A stretch of 64,000 nt of DNA from assembly GCA_944320995.1 (NCBI GenBank), contig CALUJQ010000002.1:108543-172542 (forward strand), in the 5' to 3' direction. A model generated the notes under the pieces. The model saw only the letters and a list, made by a program, of their open reading frames with translations. It was not told the DNA's origin and did no database searches. Positions 8,229 to 17,751 of the stretch are shown here, one piece after another. Position 1 is the stretch's first letter. The number at the start of each line of letters is the position of its first letter. Position numbers and translations under genes: made by a program. The DNA is from an uncultured Barnesiella sp. Lineage in GTDB: Bacteria; Bacteroidota; Bacteroidia; Bacteroidales; Barnesiellaceae.

Positions 8229-9962
8229 TTATTCCGGCCAACCGGGATTTTGACCTAACAAAGGATTCTTTACACGCTCGGCATAAGGTACCGGCCACAG
8301 ATAGTGGACATTGGGATCGAAATAACGGGGGCCTCCTTCGGCGGTAGATTTTTCATAAATAATATCGCCAAATTCATCGACACCCGTATCGGGATAGGGA
8401 TTAGCCCCCAAATCATTGATACAAACCTGTTCACTCGGACCCGTGATTGCCCGGCCGAAACGGAGTTCACCTTCACGCCAGCGCATTACATCGGCATATC
8501 TCATACCCTCGAGTGTCAATTCGATGCGACGCTCCCGTTTAATTTCGGTCCAAAGGTCAAGATTCCACGCGGCCAATTCCGTCAAAATCATACGGTGCAT
8601 GCCTACCCGGTCTCTCAATCGGTTAATAGTCATATCGATTTGGTCCTGAGTCAATGTCCCATTCATTTGATACAGCGCCTCGGCATAAATAAGCAATACC
8701 TCAGCAAAACGAATCACATTGAGGTTGTTATGTCCCATATTGTAATTCCCGGCAATATTCATGTCGTTATACTTCTTGAAATAAAACCCGGTACGAGCAT
8801 TTGCTCCATTATTCCCCGATTGCAAAGAGGGGAATCGCGGCAAATTGAATGTTTTGTTCGGTTTCTTAGTCTCGGCATCGCCATCGTCTCCTCCGGGCCA
8901 CTCGTCACCCGGGCAATACAATGTCATAGCCATACGAGGATCTCGATTCTGGAAATAATCGGCATAGTGCACTTCGGGGAACGTATACAAATCGGAGGTC
9001 ACAATATTCGCCCCTTTTTCTTTGTAGTATTCCAAACCCGCTTTGGCCGGCTTACCATCGGTACACAGATAGGCGTCGATCAACGATTTAGTAGGATTAA
9101 TACGAATATAATCCACCGGACAACAGGTTTCATTGGGCACGTTATGCATGCGAATATCCGAAACATACACACTATAAATCATCGATTCGTTGTTATCGGG
9201 ATTTATCTCGGTATCGCCCTCGGGTTGACATATCTTGGCATAATCATACAACCCATAGGGGCTATTATCCATAATCTCTTTCGCAAGACTGGCAGCCAGT
9301 TCATAACGCTCGTTTTGCAAGGCGATTCTTGCCTGCATGGCCAATGCACCCCAATGATCGATACGGCCTACATTTTCGCCTAACTGACGTTCACGGGGGA
9401 GTTTCGAAGCAGCCCACTCCAAATCGGTCATCAAATTGTCGATTACAATATTTCTCGGAGTACGAGCACAATAAGCCTCTTCGGCCGTAATCACATGATC
9501 TACCCAAGGCACATCGCCCCAGAACGTGGTCAACAAGAAATACATATAAGCCCTGATTACCTTCACCTCGGCGGCATATACATCTTTCACATCTTGGTCT
9601 ACTTCGGCCCGGTCGTAATTATCCAAAAAATTGTTACAAGTAAATATATACTCGTATGACTGTTGCCAATAAGTGGTAAAGGGAAATCCATCGGTATAGG
9701 TATGTTTTCCACCCGATACCTTGCTCAACCCGCTAGTGATATTTCCCCACATACAAGTCTCGGCGCAGCATTCGCTCCAGTTAATGAGAAAATCCTTGAA
9801 GAATGCCTCATAACAAGGATACAATGCGGCACGCAATTGCTCCTCGGTTTTCCAATAGGTTTCATTGGTAATCGAATCCTGAGGATAACGATCCAAAAAA
9901 TCTTCGCAAGAAGTCGTCAACAACACGACTACCGCCAATATATATTTATATACTCTTTTCAT
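8229..9962 (-). CDS. SusD/RagB-family outer-membrane glycan-binding lipoprotein
   Basis: Surface lipoprotein that caps the SusC channel and delivers substrate to it. The 577-residue product has a lipoprotein leader (TTSCEDFLDRYPQ, Cys19). The alpha-helical SusD fold is seen from NNFLDNYDRA, the TPR-like VKVIRAYMYFLLTTFWGDVPW segment, NVIRFAEVLLIYAEAL and RRIELTLEGMRYADVMRW, and the C-terminal LWPVPYAERVKNPLLGQNPGW. Length is normal for the family. It lies 14 bp downstream of susC, the standard susC-susD order. Ligand specificity cannot be told from the sequence; the neighbouring GH89 and EEP genes point to an alpha-GlcNAc-containing, phosphate-bearing glycan. Confidence 0.97.
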   Translation of the reverse strand: MKRVYKYILAVVVLLTTSCEDFLDRYPQDSITNETYWKTEEQLRAALYPCYEAFFKDFLINWSECCAETCMWGNITSGLSKVSGGKHTYTDGFPFTTYWQQSYEYIFTCNNFLDNYDRAEVDQDVKDVYAAEVKVIRAYMYFLLTTFWGDVPWVDHVITAEEAYCARTPRNIVIDNLMTDLEWAASKLPRERQLGENVGRIDHWGALAMQARIALQNERYELAASLAKEIMDNSPYGLYDYAKICQPEGDTEINPDNNESMIYSVYVSDIRMHNVPNETCCPVDYIRINPTKSLIDAYLCTDGKPAKAGLEYYKEKGANIVTSDLYTFPEVHYADYFQNRDPRMAMTLYCPGDEWPGGDDGDAETKKPNKTFNLPRFPSLQSGNNGANARTGFYFKKYNDMNIAGNYNMGHNNLNVIRFAEVLLIYAEALYQMNGTLTQDQIDMTINRLRDRVGMHRMILTELAAWNLDLWTEIKRERRIELTLEGMRYADVMRWREGELRFGRAITGPSEQVCINDLGANPYPDTGVDEFGDIIYEKSTAEGGPRYFDPNVHYLWPVPYAERVKNPLLGQNPGWPE

Positions 9963-9976
9963 GATATATCGAAATT

Positions 9977-12900
9977 TTAGAATGTTGCTGTTAATCCGAC
10001 AATAAATGTTTTCACTTGGGGGTATGCATCACCCGAACTGGTTCTTAACTCAGGGTCATAGGCTCCGAAATAGTCGGAGAGTGTGAACAGATTATCGGCC
10101 GAAACATAAACTCTCACATGATCGAGCTTACAAGGAGAAAGCCATTTCTTGGGTAGGCTATATCCGAGTTGGATATTTTTCAACCGCAAATACGATGCAT
10201 CTTCCATCCAATAGTCACAGAATAATAGGTTATGTGTTTGTGCTTGATACATACGAGGATATGTCGCATCAGGATTTGTAGGGGTCCAACGATCGAGATG
10301 CTCTACCTTGGGTACCGAATAATCATTAATAAAGCAGTGACGAGCTTCATCCGAGAGATATCCCTTTACATTTCCTATTCCTTGCAGATAGAAACTGAAA
10401 TCGATGCCTTTCCATTCTAACGATCCTTTCAACGCAAACGAATAGTGCGGATCTTTATCACCAAACACCACTTTGTCATTATCATCGATTACCCCATCGG
10501 GAACTCCATCGGGACCACTTATATCGCGATACTTAATGTCACCGGGTTGAGTCACAGCTTCAGAAGCCTTAGGTATCGCAAATTTCGGATCGATATAACG
10601 TCCATTCCCGTCAACACCTCCAAAATCTTCGATTTGGGCCAAACCATCGGTCAGATAACCATAATAAGCATCGATAGGATCACCCTCACGACGAATATAA
10701 TTACCCAACGAAGGTTCACTCGCACCTAAGTCGATAATCTTATTTTTAGAATCGGATAAATTAAAGGCAAGGCTATATTTCACTTGATCAATTCTATCTC
10801 GCCATTGAATCCACCATTCCCAACCTTTATTCTCTATCTCTCCCATGTTCTCGAACGGCAGATTAGCCGAACCCGAGATACCTACCAACGTAGGATAGAT
10901 AGGTTGCACTAACGCATCGATATTGTTCTTCTTATACCAGTCGAATGTGGTTGACAAGCGATTATCAAAGAATGAGAGGTCGATACCGATATTCAGCATG
11001 CGAATCGTCTCCCACTTAATATCCTTATTCCCCAACTTTTTTTGTTGAAATCCTACGTTATTGACTCCACCAATGGGATATGATTTATCTACTCGCTCGA
11101 TAGATGTCAGATAAGGATAATAGTTACTGCCGATATTTTGGTTACCCAATTCTCCCCATGATCCACGAATCTTTCCACTGGAAAGCACCGATTGAGCCCA
11201 TTCGAAAAAGCTTTCTCGTGCAAAGTTCCAACCCACCGAGAAGGAAGGGAAATATCCCCAACGGTTCTCCTTGGCAAACCGCGAAGTTCCATCAATACGT
11301 AAATTGGCTTCAAACAGATACTTATTATCATAGGCATAGTTCACACGTCCAAAGTAAGACCGTAAAGCCCACGACTGTTTTGTCCCACCATTGGCAATAT
11401 CTTCGGTTCCGGCGTCGATTACATAGATTCCATCGAGCAATATATTTTTACGACTGGCCGACAAAGTACTCCGATCCTCCCATTCTTGAGAGAATCCCAA
11501 CAAAGCCGATACCTCATGCTTCTTGGCAAATGTTTGATTATACTTCAAGGTTGTTTGGGCCGTTTGAGTAAGATAATTATACTGACTTTGTGATACGTAA
11601 TTTCTCAAATTCTCGTTCTCGCTACTGGGAGTACCGTCTTGATAAAACTGGTACATAGCCGGGTTAAACTCATTGGTCTCTCTCGAATAATAATTGACTG
11701 CATACTGTCCTGTCAAATGCAATTGGTCGATAATGCGAATGTCGGCACCCACGATACCATTGAATGTAAGGGTTTTACGTTCTTCGGTTCCCGAGTTGTA
11801 CGCGACATCTACCGGATTTCTTACCGTACCAAACGAATACCACTCCGTATCGCTCCATGTTCCATCTTCATTTTGTTGTTGCCATTTTACCGGCAATAAA
11901 GGAGAAATACGCTGTGCCAAACGGAACACGCCCGAAGTACCACTATATCCGGCCTCACTTCGGAAAAAATCGACATAACTTACATTACTCGTAATCTTAA
12001 TGCGATCAAATACTTCGGTATTGACCGACATACGGGCGTTGTGACGGTGAGAATTAAAAGCATCACCTACAACAAGACCTTCTTGATTCAAATAGCCATA
12101 AGAAATAAAATAACCACTCTTGGCCGTTCCGCCACGAATGCTTAAATTATGATTGGTCTGAAAAGCACTTTTTTTATAAATTTCGTCAATCCAATCGGTA
12201 TTCGAATAATCATTGGGATACATACCCGAATCGTATTTATCAAAAGCCGACTGATCGTATGGAGCAGAGAATCCGGCTGCAACCATAGCCTCGTTCGACA
12301 AAGTCATGTAGTCCCGGCCGTTTACCAACTCCGGAAGGCGTGTAGGACTTTGCCAACCGGCATAACCCGAATAAGTAAGTTTAGCCTTTTCATTCGATCC
12401 TGTTTTTGTCGTTACCAAAATTACGCCATTGGCAGCACGGGCTCCATAGATAGAAGCCGAAGCCGCATCTTTCAATACCGATATACTCTCTATATCACCG
12501 GGATTCAACAAATCTATATCACCTCCGGCTACACCATCGATAAGAACCAGTGGTGAGGTTTCACTATTGATCGTACTCACTCCACGGATAACAATAGAGG
12601 TCGCTGCACCCGGTTGACCTGTCGCACGAGTAACCGAAACACCGGGTAACTCTCCTTGCAAAGCGGCAGCCACACTGGTAACGGGACGACTCTCGATTTC
12701 ATCGCCTTTCAACATCGACACAGCTCCTGTCACATTTATTTTCTTTTGCACGCCATAACCAACCACAACAACATCATCCAATTGCGATGTAGCACTTTCG
12801 GTCAATGCAATATCCAAACCGCCTGATTGAAAAACCTCTTTTTGCAATTCCTTATATCCTACATAAGAAAATTTCAAAACACTTCCAACGGGTATCGACA

Positions 12901-13384
12901 AAGAATATTTACCATCTAAATCGGTGACCGTTCCTTTTGATGATCCTTCAACAACAACTGTCGCCCCAATAATAGGGTCGCCAGTAACACGGTCTACCAC
13001 TGTACCGCTAACCGTAATATTCTGTTGTTCCTTCACGGCCTTGCTGGTCCCTTCTTGTTTATCTCGATTATACAAGAGCACACTATTGTCCAAAAACCGG
13101 AATCCAATATTAGTTCCCTCAAAAAGTTGAGTCAACGCAACTTGCAAACTCACGCCCTCGACTTTTAAAGAGACCGGTTTATTTGGATCGACAAATTCTT
13201 TACTATATGCCACATTCACAGACGCTTGCTCCTTTATTTGTTCCATCGCCTGTTTCAACGTAACATTCTGAATATTCACCGAAATTTTCTGTTGCTGAGC
13301 AAAAGCAACCCACGGAAAAGCAAGACAAAGCCCTCCCACCATACACCATCTACGGATGTATGGAAAAATGTATTTTTCCAGCAT
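9977..13384 (-). CDS. SusC/RagA TonB-dependent receptor with STN signalling domain
   Basis: Outer-membrane TonB-dependent importer of 1135 residues. In order: signal peptide (1-29, ending VAFAQQQ); STN secretin/TonB N-terminal domain (about 34-105); carboxypeptidase-regulatory-like beta-sandwich (about 124-205, with GATVVVEGSSKGTVTD); plug domain (about 215-330, with the SusC-type VVVGYG motif before it); then the beta-barrel ending in VGLTATF. The STN domain is the module that contacts a FecR anti-sigma factor. Because fecR and an ECF sigma gene lie immediately upstream, substrate binding probably switches on this locus by transenvelope signalling. It starts 31 bp after the fecR stop. Confidence 0.97.
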   Translation of the reverse strand: MLEKYIFPYIRRWCMVGGLCLAFPWVAFAQQQKISVNIQNVTLKQAMEQIKEQASVNVAYSKEFVDPNKPVSLKVEGVSLQVALTQLFEGTNIGFRFLDNSVLLYNRDKQEGTSKAVKEQQNITVSGTVVDRVTGDPIIGATVVVEGSSKGTVTDLDGKYSLSIPVGSVLKFSYVGYKELQKEVFQSGGLDIALTESATSQLDDVVVVGYGVQKKINVTGAVSMLKGDEIESRPVTSVAAALQGELPGVSVTRATGQPGAATSIVIRGVSTINSETSPLVLIDGVAGGDIDLLNPGDIESISVLKDAASASIYGARAANGVILVTTKTGSNEKAKLTYSGYAGWQSPTRLPELVNGRDYMTLSNEAMVAAGFSAPYDQSAFDKYDSGMYPNDYSNTDWIDEIYKKSAFQTNHNLSIRGGTAKSGYFISYGYLNQEGLVVGDAFNSHRHNARMSVNTEVFDRIKITSNVSYVDFFRSEAGYSGTSGVFRLAQRISPLLPVKWQQQNEDGTWSDTEWYSFGTVRNPVDVAYNSGTEERKTLTFNGIVGADIRIIDQLHLTGQYAVNYYSRETNEFNPAMYQFYQDGTPSSENENLRNYVSQSQYNYLTQTAQTTLKYNQTFAKKHEVSALLGFSQEWEDRSTLSASRKNILLDGIYVIDAGTEDIANGGTKQSWALRSYFGRVNYAYDNKYLFEANLRIDGTSRFAKENRWGYFPSFSVGWNFARESFFEWAQSVLSSGKIRGSWGELGNQNIGSNYYPYLTSIERVDKSYPIGGVNNVGFQQKKLGNKDIKWETIRMLNIGIDLSFFDNRLSTTFDWYKKNNIDALVQPIYPTLVGISGSANLPFENMGEIENKGWEWWIQWRDRIDQVKYSLAFNLSDSKNKIIDLGASEPSLGNYIRREGDPIDAYYGYLTDGLAQIEDFGGVDGNGRYIDPKFAIPKASEAVTQPGDIKYRDISGPDGVPDGVIDDNDKVVFGDKDPHYSFALKGSLEWKGIDFSFYLQGIGNVKGYLSDEARHCFINDYSVPKVEHLDRWTPTNPDATYPRMYQAQTHNLLFCDYWMEDASYLRLKNIQLGYSLPKKWLSPCKLDHVRVYVSADNLFTLSDYFGAYDPELRTSSGDAYPQVKTFIVGLTATF

Positions 13385-13414
13385 AAATGTTGAGTGTTTA
13401 TTATGTTATTAGAC

Positions 13415-14356
13415 TTATTTTCCTTTTACAGCATATACATTTTCCGATATTTCATTGAACTTTATAGGGGTAATAGCAGACATCATTTCCAAAATACCCG
13501 ACAAGTTATTCAACTTACAGGTAAAATTATAAGTAAACTTAGAAATCTCTTCGCTACGCACGTCGAAAGCCACGTCAAACTGCCTCGACAATGTCGTTAA
13601 AACTTCGCCCAACGGCACATTCCTAAATACCAATTTATTATCCTTCCAATCCGAAGCGTCTTTATAATAGGCATTAGTCATCACTTTACAAATGTTCCGT
13701 CCCTTCTCATAAACAGCTGTTTGCCCGGGAATCATGTGATACGATCCCATCTTTTCGGCGTACGGATAGCTAATCACAATTCCCCCTTCGTCCAACGTAG
13801 TTGTAACTGCCGAATCAGTAGGATAAACCGAAACATTAAATCGAGTTCCTGTCACACGGATATTCATTTCATCGGCCTGTACCATAAAAGGCTTCGACAG
13901 ATCTTTCTTCACTTCGAAATAGGCTTCACCCACCAGCGATACTTCTCGTTTATCCTTGGTAAAATGTTCAGGATAAACCAACTTCGAGTCGGCATTCAAC
14001 CAAACCTTCGTACCATCTTCGAGCAAAACCACCAATCGTTCGCCCCTCAAAGCACATATCTCTTTATACTCAGGTTTGGAAATATCGATATTCTGATAGG
14101 CCAAATACCCGATATTCAGCAATACCAATACAATAGCGCATGCCCATTTACAGATTGTCCCGATACTAGTCCCCTCTTTTCGGCTTATTCGTTGTGACAA
14201 ACTCTCATAGACTCCAAATTTGTCGAAATCGGGCACGTCACGGCCTCCCATCGGCAAAGGATCGGCATTGAGCAACCGTTCTATATCTTTGTCAATATGA
14301 TCCGAGATATAATTTAATATCTCTTCATCTGTCCGATTTCGACGTTTTAAAAACAT
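13415..14356 (-). CDS. FecR-family anti-sigma factor
   Basis: Inner-membrane regulator of 313 residues that holds the ECF sigma factor and receives the signal from the STN domain of SusC. The cytoplasmic N-terminus (about 1-70) is followed by one membrane segment (about 74-95, CAIVLVLLNIGYLAY). The FecR domain follows (LRGERLVVLLEDGTKVWLNADSKLVYPE, then EAYFEVKKDLSKPFMV and VTGTRFNVS), with a C-terminal STN-interacting domain (LGEVLTTLSRQFDVAF). All landmarks of the family are present. It sits between the sigma gene (84 bp gap) and susC (30 bp gap), the classical order of Bacteroidetes hybrid sigma/anti-sigma glycan loci. Confidence 0.96.
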   Translation of the reverse strand: MFLKRRNRTDEEILNYISDHIDKDIERLLNADPLPMGGRDVPDFDKFGVYESLSQRISRKEGTSIGTICKWACAIVLVLLNIGYLAYQNIDISKPEYKEICALRGERLVVLLEDGTKVWLNADSKLVYPEHFTKDKREVSLVGEAYFEVKKDLSKPFMVQADEMNIRVTGTRFNVSVYPTDSAVTTTLDEGGIVISYPYAEKMGSYHMIPGQTAVYEKGRNICKVMTNAYYKDASDWKDNKLVFRNVPLGEVLTTLSRQFDVAFDVRSEEISKFTYNFTCKLNNLSGILEMMSAITPIKFNEISENVYAVKGK

Positions 14357-14440
14357 AATATATAAGCTTTCATTATATAATACACAATGAAAGATAAAAA
14401 GTATTATAAAAAATCTGATTTTTTTATTCCACGCCCAATC

Positions 14441-14995
14441 TTACATTAATAACAAAATTGCGCACTGGCGGATAATCTCTTTTATCTGCTTCAAAGATTG
14501 GCTGTATTGGAACTTAACGGTATTGACCGAGAGATGTAATTTCTCGGCTATCTCTTGATTTGAATATTTCCCGGTAATCTTCAATGAAAAAATCTTTCGC
14601 CGTTGGGGCGACAATTGATTGACTGCATGACGGATCAAATCCAACTGTTCTTTATCAATATCCTCATTATCATGAATGTCTCCATCTATTCTCTCCAACA
14701 GTTCCAAACAATCATCTAAAACAAAAATATTATTCTTGGAATCTCTGAGGATATGGAGCAAATCGTTTTTAAGAACGGTAAATAAAAAATGATTCAATGG
14801 ACGAGTCTCATCGAGCGAAACTCGCTTAGACCAAACTTTCATGAACAGATTTTGCACGGCATCTTCCGCCAGCTCCTTATTACACAAGTATTTAAAAGCA
14901 AGTCTATACGCTTGTTCAGAATATGTGTTATAAAGAATAGTAAAAGCTAACTGGTTCCCTTGTTTCAACTGAATCGTTAATGCGATGTCGTCCAT
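14441..14995 (-). CDS. ECF-type RNA polymerase sigma factor
   Basis: Sigma-70 family extracytoplasmic-function sigma factor of 184 residues that should direct RNA polymerase to the susC promoter. Region 2 is seen at about residues 10-80 (FTILYNTYSEQAYRLAFKYL, then AEDAVQNLFMKVW). Region 4, an HTH, lies at about 120-175 (LSPQRRKIFSLKITGKYSNQ, EIAEKLHLSVNTVKFQYSQS). This is the Bacteroidetes RpoE/FecI-like group that pairs with FecR. It is the first gene of the glycan locus and lies just past the terminator of the tRNA-Leu gene. No convincing TAnnTTTG element could be picked out in the 139 bases between that terminator and the start codon. Confidence 0.96.
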   Translation of the reverse strand: MDDIALTIQLKQGNQLAFTILYNTYSEQAYRLAFKYLCNKELAEDAVQNLFMKVWSKRVSLDETRPLNHFLFTVLKNDLLHILRDSKNNIFVLDDCLELLERIDGDIHDNEDIDKEQLDLIRHAVNQLSPQRRKIFSLKITGKYSNQEIAEKLHLSVNTVKFQYSQSLKQIKEIIRQCAILLLM

Positions 14996-15134
14996 TTTTA
15001 TATTACCAGAAATTTAAGAGCGATGCAATATTCAAAAAAAATAATGAAACCACAAAAAAAATTCAGTGAATTTAAAATTACAAAAAACTAAACTCTCCAA
15101 AAACTTTTATTATAAAACTCTATTTAGAATAAAA

Positions 15135-15166
15135 AAAGCGAAGAAATTTTTCAACTTCTCCGCTTT
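15135..15166 (-). terminator. Terminator of tRNA-Leu
   Basis: An 11-bp stem with one mismatch (15135-15145 and 15156-15166) is followed on the minus strand by a run of seven T. It begins 2 bp after the tRNA 3' end, so it is a typical intrinsic terminator for that gene. Confidence 0.85.
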
Positions 15167-15167
15167 G

Positions 15168-15251
15168 TACCCAGAGCCGGGATCGAACCGGCATGGAGGT
15201 TAATCCACTGGTGTTTGAGACCAGCGCGTCTACCAATTCCGCCATCTGGGC
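15168..15251 (-). tRNA. tRNA-Leu (anticodon CAA)
   Basis: The minus strand folds into an 84-base class II tRNA. The acceptor stem is GCCCAGA/TCTGGGT (one G-U pair). The D arm is GGCGGAATTGGTAGACGCGC. The anticodon arm is CTGGT-CTCAAAC-ACCAG with anticodon CAA. A variable arm and the T arm GGTTCGATCCC follow, with discriminator A. The 3' CCA is not encoded, as is usual in Bacteroidetes. It reads UUG leucine codons. Confidence 0.96.
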
Positions 15252-15263
15252 AGAAAGACGCTG

Positions 15264-15295
15264 CAAAAGTACACATAGATTTTAAATAACCCAAA
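15264..15295 (-). promoter_or_regulatory. Promoter of tRNA-Leu (Bacteroidetes -33/-7 type)
   Basis: On the minus strand TTTG (15295-15292), a 20-base spacer and TACTTTTG (15271-15264) match the TTTG / TAnnTTTG consensus of Bacteroidetes. The tRNA 5' end lies 13 bases downstream. Confidence 0.75.
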
Positions 15296-15392
15296 TAATC
15301 TCGATTTTTTTTCAAAAAAATTTATTCCGACTATCTTTCTAATAAAAAATAATTACATTAGCGGAAGATTTTATATATAAAATAGCACCACC

Positions 15393-16469
15393 ATGGAAAA
15401 TAGATATTGTGTAATAATGGGTGGCGGCGTAGGAAGCCGCTTTTGGCCATTTAGTCGCAACAACAGGCCTAAACAATTTCTCGACTTTTTTGGTATTGGA
15501 CGCTCTTTGCTCCAAATGAGTTATGACCGCTTTGTAAAGATAATTCCCAAAGACCATATATTTATCGTTACCAACGAGATATATGTCGATTTGGTAAAAG
15601 AGCAACTCCCCGACCTCCCCAATGAGAACATTTTGCTGGAACCGGCTCGCCGGAACACGGCTCCCTGTATTGCTTGGGCAGCCTACCATATTCAGGCGAT
15701 CAACCCCAAAGCGAATATCGTAGTTGCTCCATCGGACCACCTGATTCTTAAAGAAGATGAGTTTGCCCAATGTATCAATCAAGGTATCGATTTCGTGGCA
15801 AAATACCCGGCCCTGCTCACATTGGGAATAAAGCCCAACCGTCCCGAAACAGGATACGGATACATTCAAGTGGGCGAAGATGCCGAAGGCGATATTAAGA
15901 CCGTTAAAACGTTTACCGAAAAACCCAACCTCGAATTTGCAAAGATGTTTGTTGAGAGCGGTGAATTTTTCTGGAATTCAGGTATCTTTATTTGGAACGT
16001 ACAGACTATCATCAACGCCTTCCAAAGATTCCTGCCCGATATTTCCAACCGATTCGAAGCAAATATTGGCGTCTTCAATACCCCCGATGAGAAAAAATTT
16101 ATCGACGAAAATTTTGCAGCCTGTCCCAATATTTCGATCGACTTCGGCGTCATGGAAAAGGCGTCGAACGTATATGTGCTTTGTGCCGAATTCGGGTGGA
16201 GCGACTTGGGTTCTTGGAGTGCCTTGTATGACCACTCTCCCAAAAACAAAGATGGCAATGTAACCCAAGGGTGCAAAGCTCTGCTTTACAATACAAGTGG
16301 ATGCGTGGTGGCTGTGAAAGGCGAAAAACTGGTAGTTGTCGAGGGGCTGCAAGATTATATCATCGCCGAGGCCGACAATGTGCTGCTCATCTGTCCCAAA
16401 AACGAAGAGCAGAAGGTAAAACAGTTTGTTACCGACGCCAAAATGTCTTACGACGACACCTTCATTTGA
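15393..16469 (+). CDS. manC: Mannose-1-phosphate guanylyltransferase
   Basis: Makes GDP-mannose from mannose-1-phosphate and GTP in the cytoplasm, feeding O-antigen, capsule and glycoprotein glycans. The 358-residue product has the nucleotidyltransferase signature GGGVGSRFWPFSR with RPKQFLDFFG at residues 9-33. VAPSDHLI follows near residue 112, then ETGYGYIQVG and FTEKPN. There is no phosphomannose-isomerase extension, so it is the single-domain form. It stands alone on the plus strand between a minus-strand tRNA and deoC and ends in a shared terminator. A near-consensus -7 element, TATCTTTC, lies about 60 bases upstream. A glucose-1-phosphate specificity is unlikely given these motifs. Confidence 0.93.
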   Translation: MENRYCVIMGGGVGSRFWPFSRNNRPKQFLDFFGIGRSLLQMSYDRFVKIIPKDHIFIVTNEIYVDLVKEQLPDLPNENILLEPARRNTAPCIAWAAYHIQAINPKANIVVAPSDHLILKEDEFAQCINQGIDFVAKYPALLTLGIKPNRPETGYGYIQVGEDAEGDIKTVKTFTEKPNLEFAKMFVESGEFFWNSGIFIWNVQTIINAFQRFLPDISNRFEANIGVFNTPDEKKFIDENFAACPNISIDFGVMEKASNVYVLCAEFGWSDLGSWSALYDHSPKNKDGNVTQGCKALLYNTSGCVVAVKGEKLVVVEGLQDYIIAEADNVLLICPKNEEQKVKQFVTDAKMSYDDTFI

Positions 16470-16486
16470 TCACAAATTAATACAGA

Positions 16487-16526
16487 TACAACGAGAGCCG
16501 AAAGAAATCTTTCGGCTCTCGTTGTA
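16487..16526. terminator. Bidirectional terminator between manC and deoC
   Basis: A perfect 18-bp stem (16487-16504 and 16509-16526) closes a 4-base AAAT loop between two convergent genes. It lies 17 bp after manC and 12 bp after deoC, so it can serve both. Confidence 0.85.
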
Positions 16527-16538
16527 TAAACTGTTGCA

Positions 16539-17420
16539 TTAGAAAAATTTAGTAGGCGTTCCCCATATATCGGAGAGTAAATTATTAGCCAATCGGCTAG
16601 CTCCTATTCTGAAATATTCGTTTGTCAACCATTTTTCGCCAAGGACCTCTTTCACCACACAATAATATTTTACGGCATCGGCTGTGGTAGAGATTCCGCC
16701 GGCAGGCTTGAAGCCAATCATTGTACCGGTCTGTTCGTAATACTCCTTAATAGCTTGACACATTACATAAGCTGCTTCAAGAGTTGCGGCAGGCTCCGAT
16801 TTTCCCGTAGAGGTCTTAATGAAATCGGCTCCCGAATAGATCGACAACAAAGATGCTTTTTTGATATTCGAAGCCGTTTTCAATGCTCCCGATTCAAGAA
16901 TCACTTTCAAATGAGCTTCTTTGCAAGTCTGTTTAAGCTCCTCTATCTCTTGACACATCTCTTCATAATTCCCGGCCAAGAAATTTCCTATGTTGATGAC
17001 AATATCAATCTCGTCAGCGCCATCGCCAAGAGCCAACGCCGTTTCGGCCACTTTCACTTCGGTAAATGTCTGCGACGTAGGAAACCCACCCGATACAGCC
17101 GCAATATTTACCGACGAAACATCAAGATTGGCACGAACAGTCCCTGCCAAATTGGGATACACACATATGGCTGCCACATTAGGCATCTCGGGATGTTCCT
17201 CCTCAAAATCGTTTACGCGCTTTGTAAACCGGGTAATGGAATCGGTGTTGTCCTCAACATGCAACGATGTCAAATCTATGCAGTTAAACAAAAACTTATA
17301 TACATCGACATTACTGTTTGCCGCCAGATTGTCCCGTACGATTTTCTCCACAGCATCGGCTACTTGGGCATCGTCCAAATCGGTTGTATACCGACTCAAC
17401 ATTTCTTCGTATTTATCCAT
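16539..17420 (-). CDS. deoC: Deoxyribose-phosphate aldolase
   Basis: Cleaves 2-deoxyribose-5-phosphate to glyceraldehyde-3-phosphate and acetaldehyde in deoxynucleoside catabolism. The 293-residue TIM-barrel protein shows AICVYPNLAG, DEIDIVINIGNF and KVILESGAL. It also has the Schiff-base lysine segment ADFIKTSTGK and the phosphate-binding GFKPAGGIST. It is the longer DeoC form (about 290 rather than 220-260 residues). Its start overlaps the end of the MazG-like gene by 8 bases, so dtd, the MazG-like gene and deoC form one operon of nucleotide and tRNA clean-up functions. Confidence 0.95.
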   Translation of the reverse strand: MDKYEEMLSRYTTDLDDAQVADAVEKIVRDNLAANSNVDVYKFLFNCIDLTSLHVEDNTDSITRFTKRVNDFEEEHPEMPNVAAICVYPNLAGTVRANLDVSSVNIAAVSGGFPTSQTFTEVKVAETALALGDGADEIDIVINIGNFLAGNYEEMCQEIEELKQTCKEAHLKVILESGALKTASNIKKASLLSIYSGADFIKTSTGKSEPAATLEAAYVMCQAIKEYYEQTGTMIGFKPAGGISTTADAVKYYCVVKEVLGEKWLTNEYFRIGASRLANNLLSDIWGTPTKFF

Positions 17421-17748
17421 TTTTCGTCAATTTAGGATTATTAATATGTCTTGTTTTATCCCTGTTTGTCTTTTTCTCGATATTCTTTTCAAATGCAGCC
17501 GTCAAATCGACCCCTGTTTGATTGGCCAAGCAAAGCAGAACCCAGAAAACATCACACAACTCGTCCGACAAATCTCCATCTTCCTCTCCGGCTTTGAACG
17601 ATTGGTCTCCATATCGGCGAGCGATAATACGAGCGACTTCACCCACCTCTTCGGTCAGTATTGCCATATTCGTCAACTCATTGAAATATCTTACTCCCAC
17701 GCTCTTGATCCACCGATCAACCTCTTCTTGCGCCTCTTGTATCGTCAT
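17413..17748 (-). CDS. MazG-like nucleotide pyrophosphohydrolase
   Basis: Small all-alpha NTP pyrophosphohydrolase of 111 residues that probably removes unwanted nucleotides. The metal-binding pattern EEVGE (about residues 33-37) and the downstream DELCDVFWVLLCLANQ (E and D ligands) are present, as in single-domain MazG/iMazG proteins. The C-terminus is Lys/Asn rich. It lies 3 bp after dtd and overlaps deoC by 8 bp, so translation of the three genes is probably coupled. Exact substrate (dCTP, dUTP, damaged NTPs) cannot be set. Confidence 0.87.
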   Translation of the reverse strand: MTIQEAQEEVDRWIKSVGVRYFNELTNMAILTEEVGEVARIIARRYGDQSFKAGEEDGDLSDELCDVFWVLLCLANQTGVDLTAAFEKNIEKKTNRDKTRHINNPKLTKNG

Positions 17749-17751
17749 AAA

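Noticed and set aside
8304..9383. A 359-codon plus-strand frame opposite susD
   Set aside because: Antisense to a clear SusD protein; Ile/His/Arg-rich composition without motifs.
14380..14430. Possible terminator between the sigma and fecR genes (AAAAAATC/GATTTTTT)
   Set aside because: The arms leave a one-base loop and contain almost only A-T pairs, so it cannot form a stable hairpin.
858..14995. CRISPR array, insertion sequence or prophage in the glycan locus
   Set aside because: No direct repeats with regular spacers, no transposase or integrase, and no terminal inverted repeats were seen here or elsewhere in the window.
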